The notes beneath the pieces are model-generated. The model saw only the letters and a program-made list of their open reading frames with translations. It was not told where the DNA came from and searched no databases. The position numbers and the translations under genes were made by a program. Below, in pieces: positions 1-12,200 of a stretch of DNA of 64,000 bases. Source of the DNA: Yamagishiella unicocca (lineage: Eukaryota; Chlorophyta; Chlorophyceae; Chlamydomonadales; Volvocaceae); the NCBI GenBank assembly GCA_003116995.1, contig BDSL01000026.1:186001-250000 (forward strand), in the 5' to 3' direction. Within the stretch, counting starts at the first letter, position 1. Each line of letters opens with the position of its first letter.

Positions 1-3000
1 CCACCAGCGGTTGGGCGCGAAGCCGCTGGTGGTGCTGGAGGACTGCGTCGTCACGGTGGCGCCGGACGAGCTGTCGTACTGGCGTACGGCGTTGGGCCGG
101 CTGGGCGACGCGTCGTGGGGTGGCTGGCTCAACAGGACCTTCGCGATCCAGGTGCGTTGCTGCAGGGAGGGCGGGCAGCAGAGTGGGGGTGGCGTGAAAA
201 CCGTTGACACGAAAACGACAGGATAGTGGGCGCATGGTCGGCGGACAGCGAGGAGCAGAGTGGGGGGAGGGCGGCCGCGCTCGCACGTTTTTTTACGAGC
301 TCAGGATCGCGAATATGGTCGAAGATGCGTCGCATATCTATATGTGCCTTTGTGTGTCGGCGAAGCTCCCTCGTCCCTCATCCTGTCCTGTACCTGACTG
401 GACGCGTCTCCTGCCCCCGCAACCCCCGATCCAGCTAGTCCCCCGGCAATACCCTAACGGACTGCTGCGACCCAACCCACTGCTGCTGCAGTACTCCGAC
501 AGCTCGGAATGGCCGCCGCCGTCACCGCTGGTGCCACCGCCGCCATCGCCGTCCCAGTACCCTAGCGGCGATGCCTCCCGGCCGCCGCCAGCCGAGATGG
601 GGCCGAGCGCAGCCGCCGGCGAGGAGATCCAAATCTGGAGGCTGTCGTACCCCCAAACCCGGAACACGTCCATTGACTTCACAAACGTCACTTTGACGAC
701 GCGGGATCCCTCAGGCTCGGTAGCACTGAACGAGACGGTTCCAGAACTGGGCGAGACGGTTCTAGAACTGGACAAGACGGTTACAGAACTGGGCGAGACG
801 GTTCTAGAACTGGACAAGACGATTCCAGAACTGGACGAGACGGTTCCAAAACTGAGCGAGACGGTTCTAGAACTGGACGAGACGGTTCCAGAACTGGGCG
901 AGACGGTTCCAGAACTGAGCGAGACGGTCCTAGAACTGGAGCAGACGGTTACAGATCTGGAGAAGAAAGATGAGGGTGGCGTACCGCCGCCGCCGCCGCC
1001 GCCACCGCCGCCGCCGCCGTCACCGGCGCAGCAGCTGCAGCAGGAGCAGGCTGGCTGGCTGATGCACCTGGCGGCCGCCCCTGAGGCCGTGTTGGATGAT
1101 GCGTCCGACGAGGACGGCGGGGGCGCGGGAGCGGCGGAGGGCGCCCGGTGGGCGGTGCCGCTCAGCTCGATCAACTTCCTGCAGGTGAGAGCTGCGGGCA
1201 GCTGGGTTGGGTGCACGATGAGGATGGGGACGGGGACGAGGATGAGGATGAGGATGAGGAAACGGTTGAGGCCGTGGCCGAGCTCGCGCGTCGCGGCCGG
1301 TCGGGAGCGAAAAAGGAACTGCTGCCCCGGGTTACCATACACGCCCCACGCGCCCCAGCCCCGGCACTTGTGGGTCCAGGTAGTGTGTTTTGAATCTCTC
1401 CCCCACACGTCTCACACGCCACGCTCTCTCCCCCCTTCCAAATACACCTCCATCCCCCGGGACCCTAAAACCCTTCCTCTCCCCCTCCGCCTCCGCCGCT
1501 CCTCCGCCGCTCCGCCGCCTCCGCCTCCGCCGCTCCCTGCTTTCAGGGCAACATCGATCCCAGCAGCTGGTCGACCGCCTTCCTGCCGTACCGCGACCCC
1601 TCCGCCGCCGGTTCGCCCCCGCCGGTGCTGGCGCCCGGCTCCACGCCCGTCATCATCCAGCTCAAAGCGGTCCTGCAGATGCACGACAAGGCGCGGGACG
1701 AGTATCTCATCAACTCCAGGGGGCTCGGAGGCACCGGCATGGGCACCGAAGACCCCAATTGGCTTCCGAGCGTCCTGGCGGCCACCACGGAGAATGCCGT
1801 GACGAGGGAGGTCCAGGCACTTGAGCTGTACGGCCCGATGAACGTGACGAGCAACCTGACGCTGATGGGCCATCCCTGGAGGCCTACCGTGCTGGACCTC
1901 AGCACGCTAGCCGGCGCGCTGCGTCTGGTCAACGGCTCCTGTGTTGCCATCCGCCGGCTGATTTTGACGAATTTGGCACCCGGCCGAGTCACGGCGCTAT
2001 CCGGCCAGGGCGGCGGCGACGGTGCCGGGGATGGGGGTTCCAAAACAGAGACTGGTGTGGTTCTGGAGCCGCCCGCGCCGCCCGGGGCCGATTGGCCCCC
2101 ACCGGAAGCTGAGGGGAACAATGACGCCGGAGGGGGCACGAAGGCGAGGAGGAGGAGGTGGCGGGTGTCACGGCGGCTGCAGGGTGTGGGGGGTTGGGCT
2201 TACCGCTCGCGGGCGCTGCTACAGGCGGGGGATTCGGAGCCAGGCGAAGGATCTGATTCGGATTCGGATTCGGATTCTGGCGAGGGCGCCGGCGCTGCTG
2301 GCGGTGGCGTCGGAGCGACAGTAAGCAAAGCCGCCGCCGGGGTCAGCACGGGCGGTATTGCGACCGGGCAGGGAGGCACCAACGATGGCGGGATCACTGC
2401 TGGCAGCGGGATTGTGCCCGGTGGTGACGATAAGGTGCTGGCCGACGGGGCGAACGCCAAAGGCGATGGCAGTGGCGCGGACGGCAGCACCTGGATGCCG
2501 GCATCAACGCTGCTCGCCTTAGACTTCGACAGGTAGGATAGCCCGTGTACGACACGACATCCCATCAGGGCCGCCGCCGCCGCCTTACAACCTGGGCGGA
2601 GTACTTGAGGCTGTCTAGCGGACCCCCTCGCTCACGCCGACAGGCCACGATAGACATGCCCGGGCGGGGAGGTAATGGACGCGTTTGCCCGGGCGGGGCG
2701 TGTGTGTGTGTGTGTTTTGCCTTTGCCTCCGTTCCCCCCCAGCTGACCCCTCACGGCACTCCTGCGCCCCCGCGTCCCTTCCGCGTCCCTTTCGCGCCCC
2801 CTGACGTCCCCCTCACCCCGCCACGTCCCCCAGGCGCGCCGACTCGCCCCCCCGCCTCTTCCTGCGGGACGTCCTGTTGATAGTCCCCGGCCGTGAGTTC
2901 AAGCTGCTGCGGGCACTGGCGCAGGACCTGCTGGCCTTCAGCGCCCCGGCGGGCGGCGAGCGCAACCCGCAGGCCGAGGCGCAGGTCATCGCGGATCGAG

Positions 3001-4798
3001 ACGCGGCGGAAAGCGACCTGGGTCGGACTGGCGTCCTGGGCACCGGCGCCACTGCAGCCATTGCGGGCTTGCTGCTGTCGTCTGAGGTGGGCGGGTGGGG
3101 AGCGGCAGGGGCAGCCGGTGAAGCGGCGCGGGAGTAGGGGTGGACTGAGGACGAGGGTGGGGAAGGGGGTGCGGAAGGGAGTGTGGAAGGGGGTGGCGGT
3201 GGAGGCAGCGTGGCGCCACCCGCGGCGGCACCAAGCACACGCGGGTCCGCCCTAACGAATTGCACCCGGGGCGGCAGCCTTCTTTACCCAAAACCACGCC
3301 CGTTCCTTGCCGCCGCTGCTGTTGCTGCTGCCGCCGTCCCCTGCTGCTGCCGTCCCTTGCTGCTGCTGCTGCTGCCGCCGCGCAGTTCGAGACGGAGGGC
3401 GGCGTGGTGGTGCTGCGGCGGCTGCGCTACCGCGGGCTGCGGGGCGTCAACGTGCGGATCAGCGACCTCAGCTCCACTTGTGAGTGGGAGCGGGCCAGGC
3501 ACACCAAGACAGACCACCTCGCGGCACCTCCTGACCACTGCCCACTGCCCGGCTGCCCGGCTGCCCAACCATGCCACCTTCCTCCAAAAACGCCGAACGC
3601 AGCTGCACAGGTCGATCGCTGCCCGCCGCCCGCTCCATGTTGTGTGGTTCTTGTATCACGAGCACGTTACGCCGCCCACTGCGGATCGGACCCGATCGGC
3701 CCTGCACCCGCCCCTCCGCCCTCCCCTTCCTCCCTCCCCCCGCAGCCGTCAAAGATCCTGGGGGCATGTACCCCGATTGGTACAGGGAGCCGGTCCCCAC
3801 ACGGTTCTGGCCGCCGCCACCTCGCCCCCCAGGAATCCCCCAGCCACCACCACCGCCGCCACGCCCCTCGGTGCCCCACCCGCCACCACCACCGCCGCCG
3901 CGGGCTCCACCGGCAGCACGTCGCACACGACCACCCCCTCCCGAGCCCCCGCCATGGCCATCGCCGCCCTCAGTACCTGCGGCTCCGAAGCCCCTGTTGG
4001 ATTCCGGCCTGCTGAAGCGGGAAGCCTACCCGGGTAACGCCAGTGGCCGCAGCGGCAGCGGCGATGGTGGCGACGGCGGCGGCAGCGATGGCGGCGGCGG
4101 CGGTGATGACGGCGGTGATGACGGCGGTGGCGTGAGGCTGGAGCCCTGGCAGGCGGGAGTCATGGTGGCGGGCATCGTGGTGGGGTTCGCGATCATCTCG
4201 TTGGTGTTGGGGGCAGTCCTGTGGCGGCGCTGCGGACCGCAGTCCACGGCGGCGGTGGCGGCGGTAGGGCCGGCGGCGGGCGCGATTGAGGACGGCGGGG
4301 CGGCGGCGGCGGCGGCGGTAGGGCCGGCGGCGGCGGCGGCGGCGGCAGCCGGAGTTGGCGGCCTGGCGGGACCTGGCGGCAAGGTGCGGTGTGCAGCTGT
4401 GGAGTAGCTCGCGGGGTCGGGCGTACCCTGGTCGCGGGTGGTGAGTGCCTTGCTTGGGAGTTGGGGAGGGTTGGGTGGCGGGCAGGTGGGGTGGCGGGAG
4501 ATGAGGAAAGAGCAGGCGTGGTTGGCGTCGCCGCATCGGTTCCAACGGCCGCTAGCGCGCACCAGACAGGACTGGAGAGTGGAGACAACAACCACAACAA
4601 CACTTAACCCCCTCGCAGGGCAAGGCGGCCGCTGCAGGGGCCGCGGGGGCCGTCGTCGCCGCCGGCCCCGCCCCCGACTTCAGGCCCCATGCGGCTCCAG
4701 TGGCGGCGTCCGACAAACGCGGGGTGCAATTGCATGTTGTGGGTGAGGGCGACGAAGCCGCCGATGGCCCCGAGGTCGGAATCGTCACTTCCGGCTAG
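1..4798 (+). CDS. Pro-rich N-glycosylated single-pass membrane protein (3' part of gene)
   Basis: Partial at the 5' end; I do not recognise a named family. Exons read: 1-151, 435-1184, 1548-2532, 2834-3086, 3386-3479, 3746-4383 and 4619-4798, with matching phases except between 1184 (phase 0) and 1548 (which needs phase 1). An acidic Asp/Glu exon ending at the CCAG/GTAGTG donor near 1380 would supply that phase, but its start is unclear. Visible parts in order: an ectodomain with many N-x-S/T sequons, a Pro-rich stretch, eleven heptads (732-962), a poly-Pro run, short hydrophobic beta-helix-like stretches (for example around 1860-1980 and 3386-3479), a Ser/Asp repeat near 2250, a second long Pro-rich stalk (3800-3990), Gly/Asp linkers, one membrane segment at about 4155-4225 (GVMVAGIVVGFAIISLVLGA) followed by RR, and an Ala-rich cytosolic tail. 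The layout suggests a plasma-membrane or extracellular-matrix surface protein; function is not known. Confidence 0.72.
732..962 (+). repeat. 21-bp coding minisatellite, eleven heptads
   Basis: Eleven head-to-tail 21-bp units lie inside the second exon of the membrane protein and keep the reading frame. Each encodes seven residues of the pattern E/K/D-T-V-x-E-L-x, so Val and Leu fall at spacings 3 and 4, the a and d positions of a coiled coil. Units differ by a few substitutions and none is broken. It is followed by Lys-Lys and then a poly-Pro tract. Confidence 0.92.
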
Positions 4799-4948
4799 CC
4801 GATAGCCGCAGCCGGCAAAGTACTGTGCATGTGATCCTGCTGCTTAAGATTCTCCGTACGCCGTTTTTAATAGAGGCGTTCGTACTTACTGGAGACGATC
4901 GTGCTTACTGGAGGCGAAATCAGTGTGGCCGTTTGTATTCCTTGCATT

Positions 4949-5071
4949 TGAACACGCCAGGCACGCGTGTGCGGCCAAAGAAAGAGCGTGTTAAGGCATG
5001 TGTCATCACGTGAACACGCCAGGCACGCGTGTGCGGCCAAAGAAAGAGCGTGTTAAGGCATGTGTCATCAC
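4949..5071 (+). repeat. 62-bp tandem duplication
   Basis: Two head-to-tail near-perfect copies with period 62 (4949-5010 and 5011-5071), starting TGAACACGCCAGGCACGCGT, in the 3' flank of the membrane-protein gene. Confidence 0.95.
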
Positions 5072-5545
5072 TTATCAACGCGCATGCCTTTTTTCTAGGG
5101 TATGTGCTTGGGAAGTCGGGGTCAAGCCGGGGTTGGGAATTATATTGCTGTGCAGCGCAGTCCTGTTTTTGGCGGGCAGTGTGACGTTACGATTTGGGTC
5201 CCTTATAATTATTCCTCCTCATAGGTACGGCATTTGGGTGCGGTCTTATTATTGCGACTGGCTGCATGGCTAGGGGTAGTTCTTGTTGTGCGGCTCTGCT
5301 AGCTTCCGTCCGTTGCAGAAGCTCGTCAGTCGCATGGCTGCATGCGACTTGATGATGGTAATTTAAATGTGCCGCCGTGCACGGTGGCCGTGGTCAGAGC
5401 ATCGTGGTGCGTTTCGGTTTAGGGAACGCGTTAACAACTCGTAAGACGTTCATAGCCATGACGCTTCATAATAAAGCACCGCGCCGTGCACATCGTACTT
5501 GTCACGTGTCTCTCCTGCGAGATTTTGGTGTACAGTTGGTGGTAT

Positions 5546-5567
5546 TTACAGTATTGCATTCGTTACA
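5546..5567 (-). terminator. Pair of TGTAA signals, transporter copy A
   Basis: On the minus strand TGTAA occurs at 5563-5567 and 5546-5550 (TTACA on plus), about 0.7 kb after the stop of transporter copy A. Confidence 0.4.
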
Positions 5568-5831
5568 GTGGGTGTGTTGGGGGAATAAACTGCCAAAGCA
5601 GGGTCTCCAACATGCGTATCTAGGCGCGTGAGGCAGCGGGGCGGCTTCCGCTTCCGCTGCTGCAGCTGATGTCAACCGCTAGACCGCTCGCGAATGTGAA
5701 TGTACGGCAGCGGAATCAGGACGTGAACTTAAGACGCCGTGCGTGGCGCAGGCGATGGCGGTGGGGGCATAAAGACCCGCGATCCTCTTTCTCGCCTCTT
5801 CCCGCTCGCCACGTGATCTTTGGCTCCTAGG

Positions 5832-5836
5832 TGTAA
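5832..5836 (+). terminator. Candidate TGTAA polyadenylation signal, membrane-protein gene
   Basis: TGTAA is the usual green-algal signal and is normally followed by cleavage some 10-15 bases later. This one is about 1.03 kb after the stop, a long but plausible 3' UTR. It overlaps the likely 3' UTR of the convergent transporter gene. Confidence 0.35.
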
Positions 5837-6057
5837 GACCCTGATACACAACAATCAACATCCACGTCCCACTCCTTCTCATGTCGTCTGGGCATTTTAC
5901 CGGCATCGCTCTGTTATGGGCTGCCGGCGGACAGAGCCAATATGCACCATGGCAGGGCGCAACAGCTGGGGCCACCAGCTGACGTGTCGTGACACAGCAC
6001 ATGATGGACACAAGAGCTGGCACGACCGTTAGCGGCGGCGGCTCGATACAACTCGGG

Positions 6058-6178
6058 AGGCAGTACGACAGGGTGATCGTTTACGACAGCCACGGTTGTA
6101 AGCCGCTCGGCGCTGCTATACCAGCCGGGGAAGAACGTTCCCACCGTCTCGAGCGTTACCTTTCCAGTGTCACGACAG
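6058..6178 (-). pseudogene. Coding-like relic, also present at 25168-25285
   Basis: Read on the minus strand, this stretch and 25168-25285 give nearly the same peptide, with the shared core FPGWYSSAERLTTVAVV followed by a variable pair and then PVVLP. The two DNA copies are roughly 90% alike over about 110 bp. I see no flanking exons, start or stop that would make either a gene. It could be an exon of a lost multicopy gene or part of a dispersed repeat. The protein family is not recognised. Confidence 0.45.
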
Positions 6179-6180
6179 AA

Positions 6181-6219
<39 letters not shown>

Positions 6220-6272
6220 GCTGCCGGCACACACAACGAACGACGCTGCCTGCGCACGGCTCGTGCAGCTGG

Positions 6273-9200
6273 CTAGATATCTACTCGCATCCCTAGCTCC
6301 ACCAGGTGCTCGCCGGGCACCTGCCACCGCTCCATGTCCACGTAGGCTACGGCAGCCAGCCACCTGTACAGCAGGCCGTACACCAGCCAGCGCGACAGCT
6401 GCACCAGAGGCCAGGAGCCGAGCCGCGGAGGGACCCGGATGAGCGCGCGGCTGGCGTAGTACACCACGCCTGCGGGAGGTCGGTCAGTTCGTTGGCTTCG
6501 TGCGTTTATTGGTTGGTTGGTTGCAGCACTGGTGGTGAGGGAGTGATTGGTGGGCCGGAGCGATGGATGTTGTAGTAACTGTGTTCCAGTGGGTTCCAGA
6601 CCAAAGGGCAGAACCAAGGGTTTATGAGCGCTTCGGCAGTCACGCTCGGCGATATGACCACCCAACCAGTCAGGAGATGGGCGTCCGCAGCGGACAGACT
6701 CAGTGTCAGGCGATGCGCCCGATGGTTCTACCTCTTGGTCTGGAACCCACTGTAACCGTTACAACAAACACTGCAGCCTGATTAAGCAACCGGGGAAGCC
6801 GCGGGTCTCTCTGCCCGCACCGCCGCCGCCCATCTGCCCCTCGATCCACCCACCATGCAGCTGCGCTTCGAGGAATGAGGCCACGGTGGCCTCCACGTGT
6901 GACCTGGCGGCCGCGGCGGCGGCAGCGGCCGCCGTGGGAGCAACCGCTGCAGCAGCCGCAGCAGCAACCGCAGCGGCCGCAGCGGCAGCAGCAGCCGCAG
7001 CGGCCACGGAAGCTGTAGCCGCAGGCCTTGGCGGCAGGCTGATGTCACTGAACGCCCCGGCCCCGCCGCCCTGCGCTTGTTCGCCACCGCCTCCCCCCGC
7101 GCCTCCGCCTCCGCCTCCGTCTCCGTCTCCGCCTCCGTCTCCACCTCCGCCGCCCACGTCGAGCCGTATGCCTCCGGTGGCTTCCCCCTTGCTGGCCTCC
7201 GTCCCCTGCGGCCCCGCTGGCTGCAGCGCCGCACTACGGTGGTAGCCAGGGTTGGCGGGCAGCCGCAGTAGCACGGCAGGATTGTGCAGACCCCATCGGG
7301 ACAGCGGACGGTTGCTTCCGGCGGTGGGGTCACCCTCGCCCTGTTGGTCGACTCCATCGCGACCATCCTCGCGGGATGAGTGGCTGGAGGTCGGAAGCGG
7401 GCCTGCCGCCGCCCCCACGTGGCTGCCTCCGCCTCCGCCGCCTCCGGCGCTTCCGCCGGCACCGCCGCTGGTCGCCGCCAGCGTGACCGCCGCCAGCAGG
7501 CGCTTGTGGATGGCGTTCAGGAGCTCACTGAGGAAGGCGGGGCCGTGGTCGATGATGTCCAGGTAACCGTAACGGGCAACCACCTGTGCACAACGGCCAC
7601 AACGGTTTCTGTTAGGAAAGGGAAGGGCACTCCTGGCCCCATTTTTGAAACCGGGGCACGGCCCTGGCCGTGCGGTTACGGCATACCGGCATATGTGTAT
7701 CAGCAACGCGGCTGCTCGAAAGGCAGTGCGAACGCTAACTGACGCGTACACAAACTCTCTCTCTCCGTCCCCTTCTGGCTTTTTCCCTTTCAGTTTTCCC
7801 TTCCAACGGCTCACTCGCCTGGTAGAAGTTGGGAGGCGTGGCGCTGTGGGGGGTGTAGACATGCAGCCGGTGGCGCCGCGGCACGCTGGGGATGGGCAGC
7901 TGCCGCACGGACAGGAACACGCACACCTCATGGATAGCCTGCAGCGGGGAGGGCCGGTGACGGGACTTTCGAGACCAATCGGGGGCTATACCACGTAACA
8001 AACAGTGGACACCGGACACCGGACGAAGTGCTGCCGCGCGCTCCGCCCTACTGCCGGCGACCCTAAACGGCCTCGCCCTACTGCACCATCCATCCATCCA
8101 CACGCCCACCTGCACGGTCCCGCCAACCCACCTGCACGGTCCCGCCAACCCACCTGCACGGTCCCGCCAACCCACCTGCACATTCCTCATGAAGTGAACC
8201 ATCACTGGCGGCAGAGAGGTCATGGACGTGATGGGATCCCCCACCTGTGTGGGTAGCCAGGCATGTGACGGGCATGTGACGGGTCCGGAGGGGAGGGTAG
8301 GTGCTTACATACACACATCCATCCAGCAGAGGCAGTAGCCTCACATGTCGGATCATGGTAACGGTTGCAGTACGGCGACTCACCTTCTCGTCCATGTAGT
8401 ACAAACCGATGCCCGCGAGCCGCGCTGTCAGCGGTATGATGATGGGCGGGGGCTGTGCGGTTTCCTTCGCAAGTCCCATCTCGGCATCCGGGAGCGGCTC
8501 GGCGCCGCCTCCGCCTCCGCCAGCACCGCCGAGTTCTTCTTCCTCCGCAGATGTCGGCAGCACAAGCGCCAGGGTGCCGGGCGAGAAACACGACTCGGGC
8601 AGCGGCCAACCGGTGGGAGCACAAACCGGTGCTCTCACTCGCTCCTCCGACCGCAGGCCCCGGCGCGATGTGTTATTGGTTGGGTTAGAACCAGCAGGGG
8701 CAGCGGCCCGCGACTGGAAAAGGCGAACCCCAGCGGCGGCGTCACCAAAGGCCGTCCGCGTCGCCAGCCGTGCTGTCGTGGCCGATGCCGTACGGCTCCG
8801 GTGGAACGTGGTTTTGGATTTGGATTCGGAGTCCAGCCGGGGGAGCTGGCTGGACACGGCCGCAATGCCGCCTCCTGGGCCGGATCCTGCTGCCGGCGTC
8901 CGAGACCAGCTGCTGAGCCGCGGCAGCAGGCTCAAGCTGCTGAGCCGCGATAAGAGTCCGACGGATGAGGTGGCAGCGGCGGCTGGCGTCGTCGGGGATC
9001 TCGGCGGCGCCGGTGGCAGCAGCAGCAGCGGCGGCGGCTGCGGCTTGCCCAGCACCCTGATCTGCGCGCCTGCTGTTAGCGCCGCCAGCCGCTCGCCCAG
9101 GCGGCGGCTGCCGGCCCACCAAGTGAGCATGATGGCGGAAACCACCAGCGCAACCGTCAGAGTGAACCAACCGCCCTCCGGCACCTGAAGACCGTTGGCA

Positions 9201-12200
9201 GTTGGAAGTTTAAGGTTGGTTAGCGGCCTTTCGAGTTGGGCACGGATTATGCCGCTAAATAATATAAGCCATTTTGAGGAGTGGTCTAATTTTGAATTTT
9301 TTGGCGATTATGGCGATTTCGTGCGTTTTCCTTCCTATTAGCGGCCCTCGTCACTTCGGAGGCTTTGATGTCTCTCCTACATACATTTCAATTTTGCGTG
9401 TACTCGGGCATATGATTGAGAACAAATAACTTAATGCGTCGATTGATGGCACCGCCCCGCCCCTTCCTGATCGCTCGCCCAACGTGGTGTCGCCTGCACC
9501 TCCGTACCTTTATGATGTTAGCCGACCAGTAGGCTCCCTCCAGCACAAGGAAGAAGGCGAAGAAGGGCACCACCAGCAGCAAGCTCACACCCCACACCGC
9601 CACCATCACCTGGAGGGAAAAAGGAAATTCTGATTAAGGTCACGTACTTATGGAGCAAATTCGCTCGCTTCCCTCTCATCCCCGATTCCCCACCGCTGGC
9701 CCCACCATTGTGACCAAGCATGTGGTGGTGAGCATGTCCGTCATCACAGCCAGCCCGTACGCCTTGCCCAGAGCCACCGTGTCCCGGAAGCCGCCAACCA
9801 CCAAGCCGCATAGGATGAACAGTACGGCATTAGCCAGCGGCACGTACACCTGTACGTCAGCGGCGAGGGCTCGGTAAGTATTTGGCGGGGCAAGCGTCAG
9901 AGCCAGGGGCAGCCACAGCTGCCAGCGTCAGTCGTGTGCCCACATGTACGCACCTGTGTGGCCGCCGCAGGGTCCTTGCCCCCCGTGTGTATCACCCGCA
10001 CGGGGGGAAACGCGCCCAGAATCATGGCCTGCGCAGGAAGGGGAGGAAACAGCGGACAAGGAACTTAACTGAAGAGCGTTAGATGTGGCCCAGGAGAGCA
10101 TGCACCCAGGTTAAATGATCGGATCCCTGGAAAGCGGCCGGTGTTTGGATCCACAGCTGTCGACAAGGCATTGTCGTACAATGCACGAGTACCTGTCGTA
10201 CGATGCTGAAGACGCCGCTGATGAGCGCCTGTGATGCCACGATGGTCGCCAGCGTCGCCAGCACCAGCATGGGGTACAGCAGCTGCAGGGGGTGGGGGGG
10301 AATACCAGCTTACTACCGTAGACGTGGGAAGCGTAGTTGGGGGGAGCAATCAAGTTTTTGGGGAGAGGCCGCCGGCGGGGTCGAGCGGGGACGGCGCTCG
10401 GGTGCAGCCGCGCAGGTAGATAGGTAGCTGCACCTTTTAATGTTTTCAAGTTTACTTCGAAGAGAGTCCCCGCTACCCTCGCGTTAAATTTTTTATTAAC
10501 TCTTACAGAACAAAGTTAATTGCGCTCTACAGCTGGCAGTGGCACACGCAACATACCGGGTGCGGCAGCGACTTCCAGAACGCGTCGGTGTCCTCGGGGT
10601 GCGCGATGATGTGGGCGGCCTGAGGAAGCAGAAGGTGGAGAACAAGGCCGCAGCAGGGCAGACGACGTGCATACATATGTGGCAACGGATGCGAGCACTG
10701 CGTCGTTCCCCTAAGCCCTAAGGTCCAGTAGACGGGGCCCAAAGAAGCATGGAAGAAGTCCTGGAGGCCAGGCACAAGTGGTTACCTGGCCCAGCAACTA
10801 ACGCGCTGGCCGGGCGTGGCAGGCACGTGCAATCCACATCCACCGCGCTCTCTGGCCTGGGCTAGCGTGTCACCGTACGTTACCTGCCCCAGGTAGGTGA
10901 TCACCAGGCAGGGGTAGGCCAGAAGCGCGAAGGCAACCTGCGGACCATAGGCAGACGGACGCAAAGGGCATAACGTCATATAGTCAAGCGCGCGTCTGCC
11001 CGCAACAAGATTTCTCCATCAAACCATTAAAGCGACGCGCGAGGGGTTCGGAGATCCTTCTGCGCGAGCCAAAACAAACCGCGCGCGAAAGCAGCAACGC
11101 ATGCCGGTCGTTGCACGAGGCGAGCGATTGCTGGAAGCGGGCTCCGGACTGAAAAGTAAGGTCCAGACGACCGACGCACCGAGATGGTGCTGCGAGAAAA
11201 GTGACCCAGGTCGGCGAAGAGCGCCTCCGCGCCCGTCACGCACAGCATGACGGCGCCAAGCGAGCGCCAGGCGTAGCCGCCGTGGCGAGCAAACAGGGTG
11301 CCGATGTGGGCGGGGTTGAGCGCTGCCGGGTGCGCACGTATGCGGATGTCGCCGAGGCCGCCAGACGTAGGTAGGGACGTTGAGGGATGGCGGAGAGGGG
11401 CGGAGGATGGGAGCAAGGACGGGATGGATACATCGTCGGAGACCCACGAATGGCGGGATGGGTTTTCTTTGTTGTAACGGTTACAGTACAGAGGGTTTAG
11501 TAGTAGTAAGTAGTAACTGTTATAGTGGGCCCCAGTCCAGAAGGTAGAGATAAGGGGTTGAGCCCAGGAGTGAGTTGTTGTTGTAACGGTTGTGTCACAT
11601 CAGCATCATCAGGCTGTCATCGCGCATGTGCTGTCGCACACGTACCTTCGAACACAGCACCTCCGTGTCGTGCAAGGTTGTAGGTGTTGATGGCCGCATT
11701 GGAGAGCAGCCACACAGCGATGATGGGCGCAAAGAAGCGGCCAACCTGCGCGGTTCGTGGTAATGACGGTCTGGCAGCTAGCAGACAACTAGCCGTCCAG
11801 GAAAGCGAACGATGCAACACATCTGCGCGATGACTTCAATATGCGCGAGCACGAAAATTCGCGCCATGACTGACGATGACGAAACGCGAAACTGCCACCG
11901 CTGACGTCCTTACCTTTCCTGTCCCCAGCTGCTGCAGCGCAAAGACCAGGCACAGCACGACGATGGTGACGGCCACCACCACGTTTTGGCCCAGGGAAGG
12001 CACCGCCACGCGCAGCCCCGAAACCGCCGACAGCACTGCATGCGGCGACAGCAGATTGGGGGGCAGCACCCCAACAGTGGATGGGCAACAGTAGGGGCCT
12101 GGCGACCAGTGTAATCGACATTAGCAAACTTCATCGCGCATCCCCGCATCGACTAGCCCATTATCCCACGCACGCCAATGTACGCCGTCTCTTCCACCAT

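Larger units (their letters stand above)
4799..6272. other. Convergent 3' flanks between membrane protein and transporter copy A
   Basis: No convincing gene. The region holds the 3' UTR of the plus-strand membrane protein and, in the opposite direction, that of transporter copy A. It contains a 62-bp tandem duplication, TGTAA signals on both strands, a coding-like relic on the minus strand (6058-6178) and a (CTG)n tract at about 6180-6213. Base composition is less GC-rich than the exons. Confidence 0.6.

Noticed and set aside
338..1408. 356-residue minus-strand frame
   Set aside because: Antisense of the Pro-rich and heptad exon. The plus frame carries N-glycosylation sites, splice sites and continuation into later exons.
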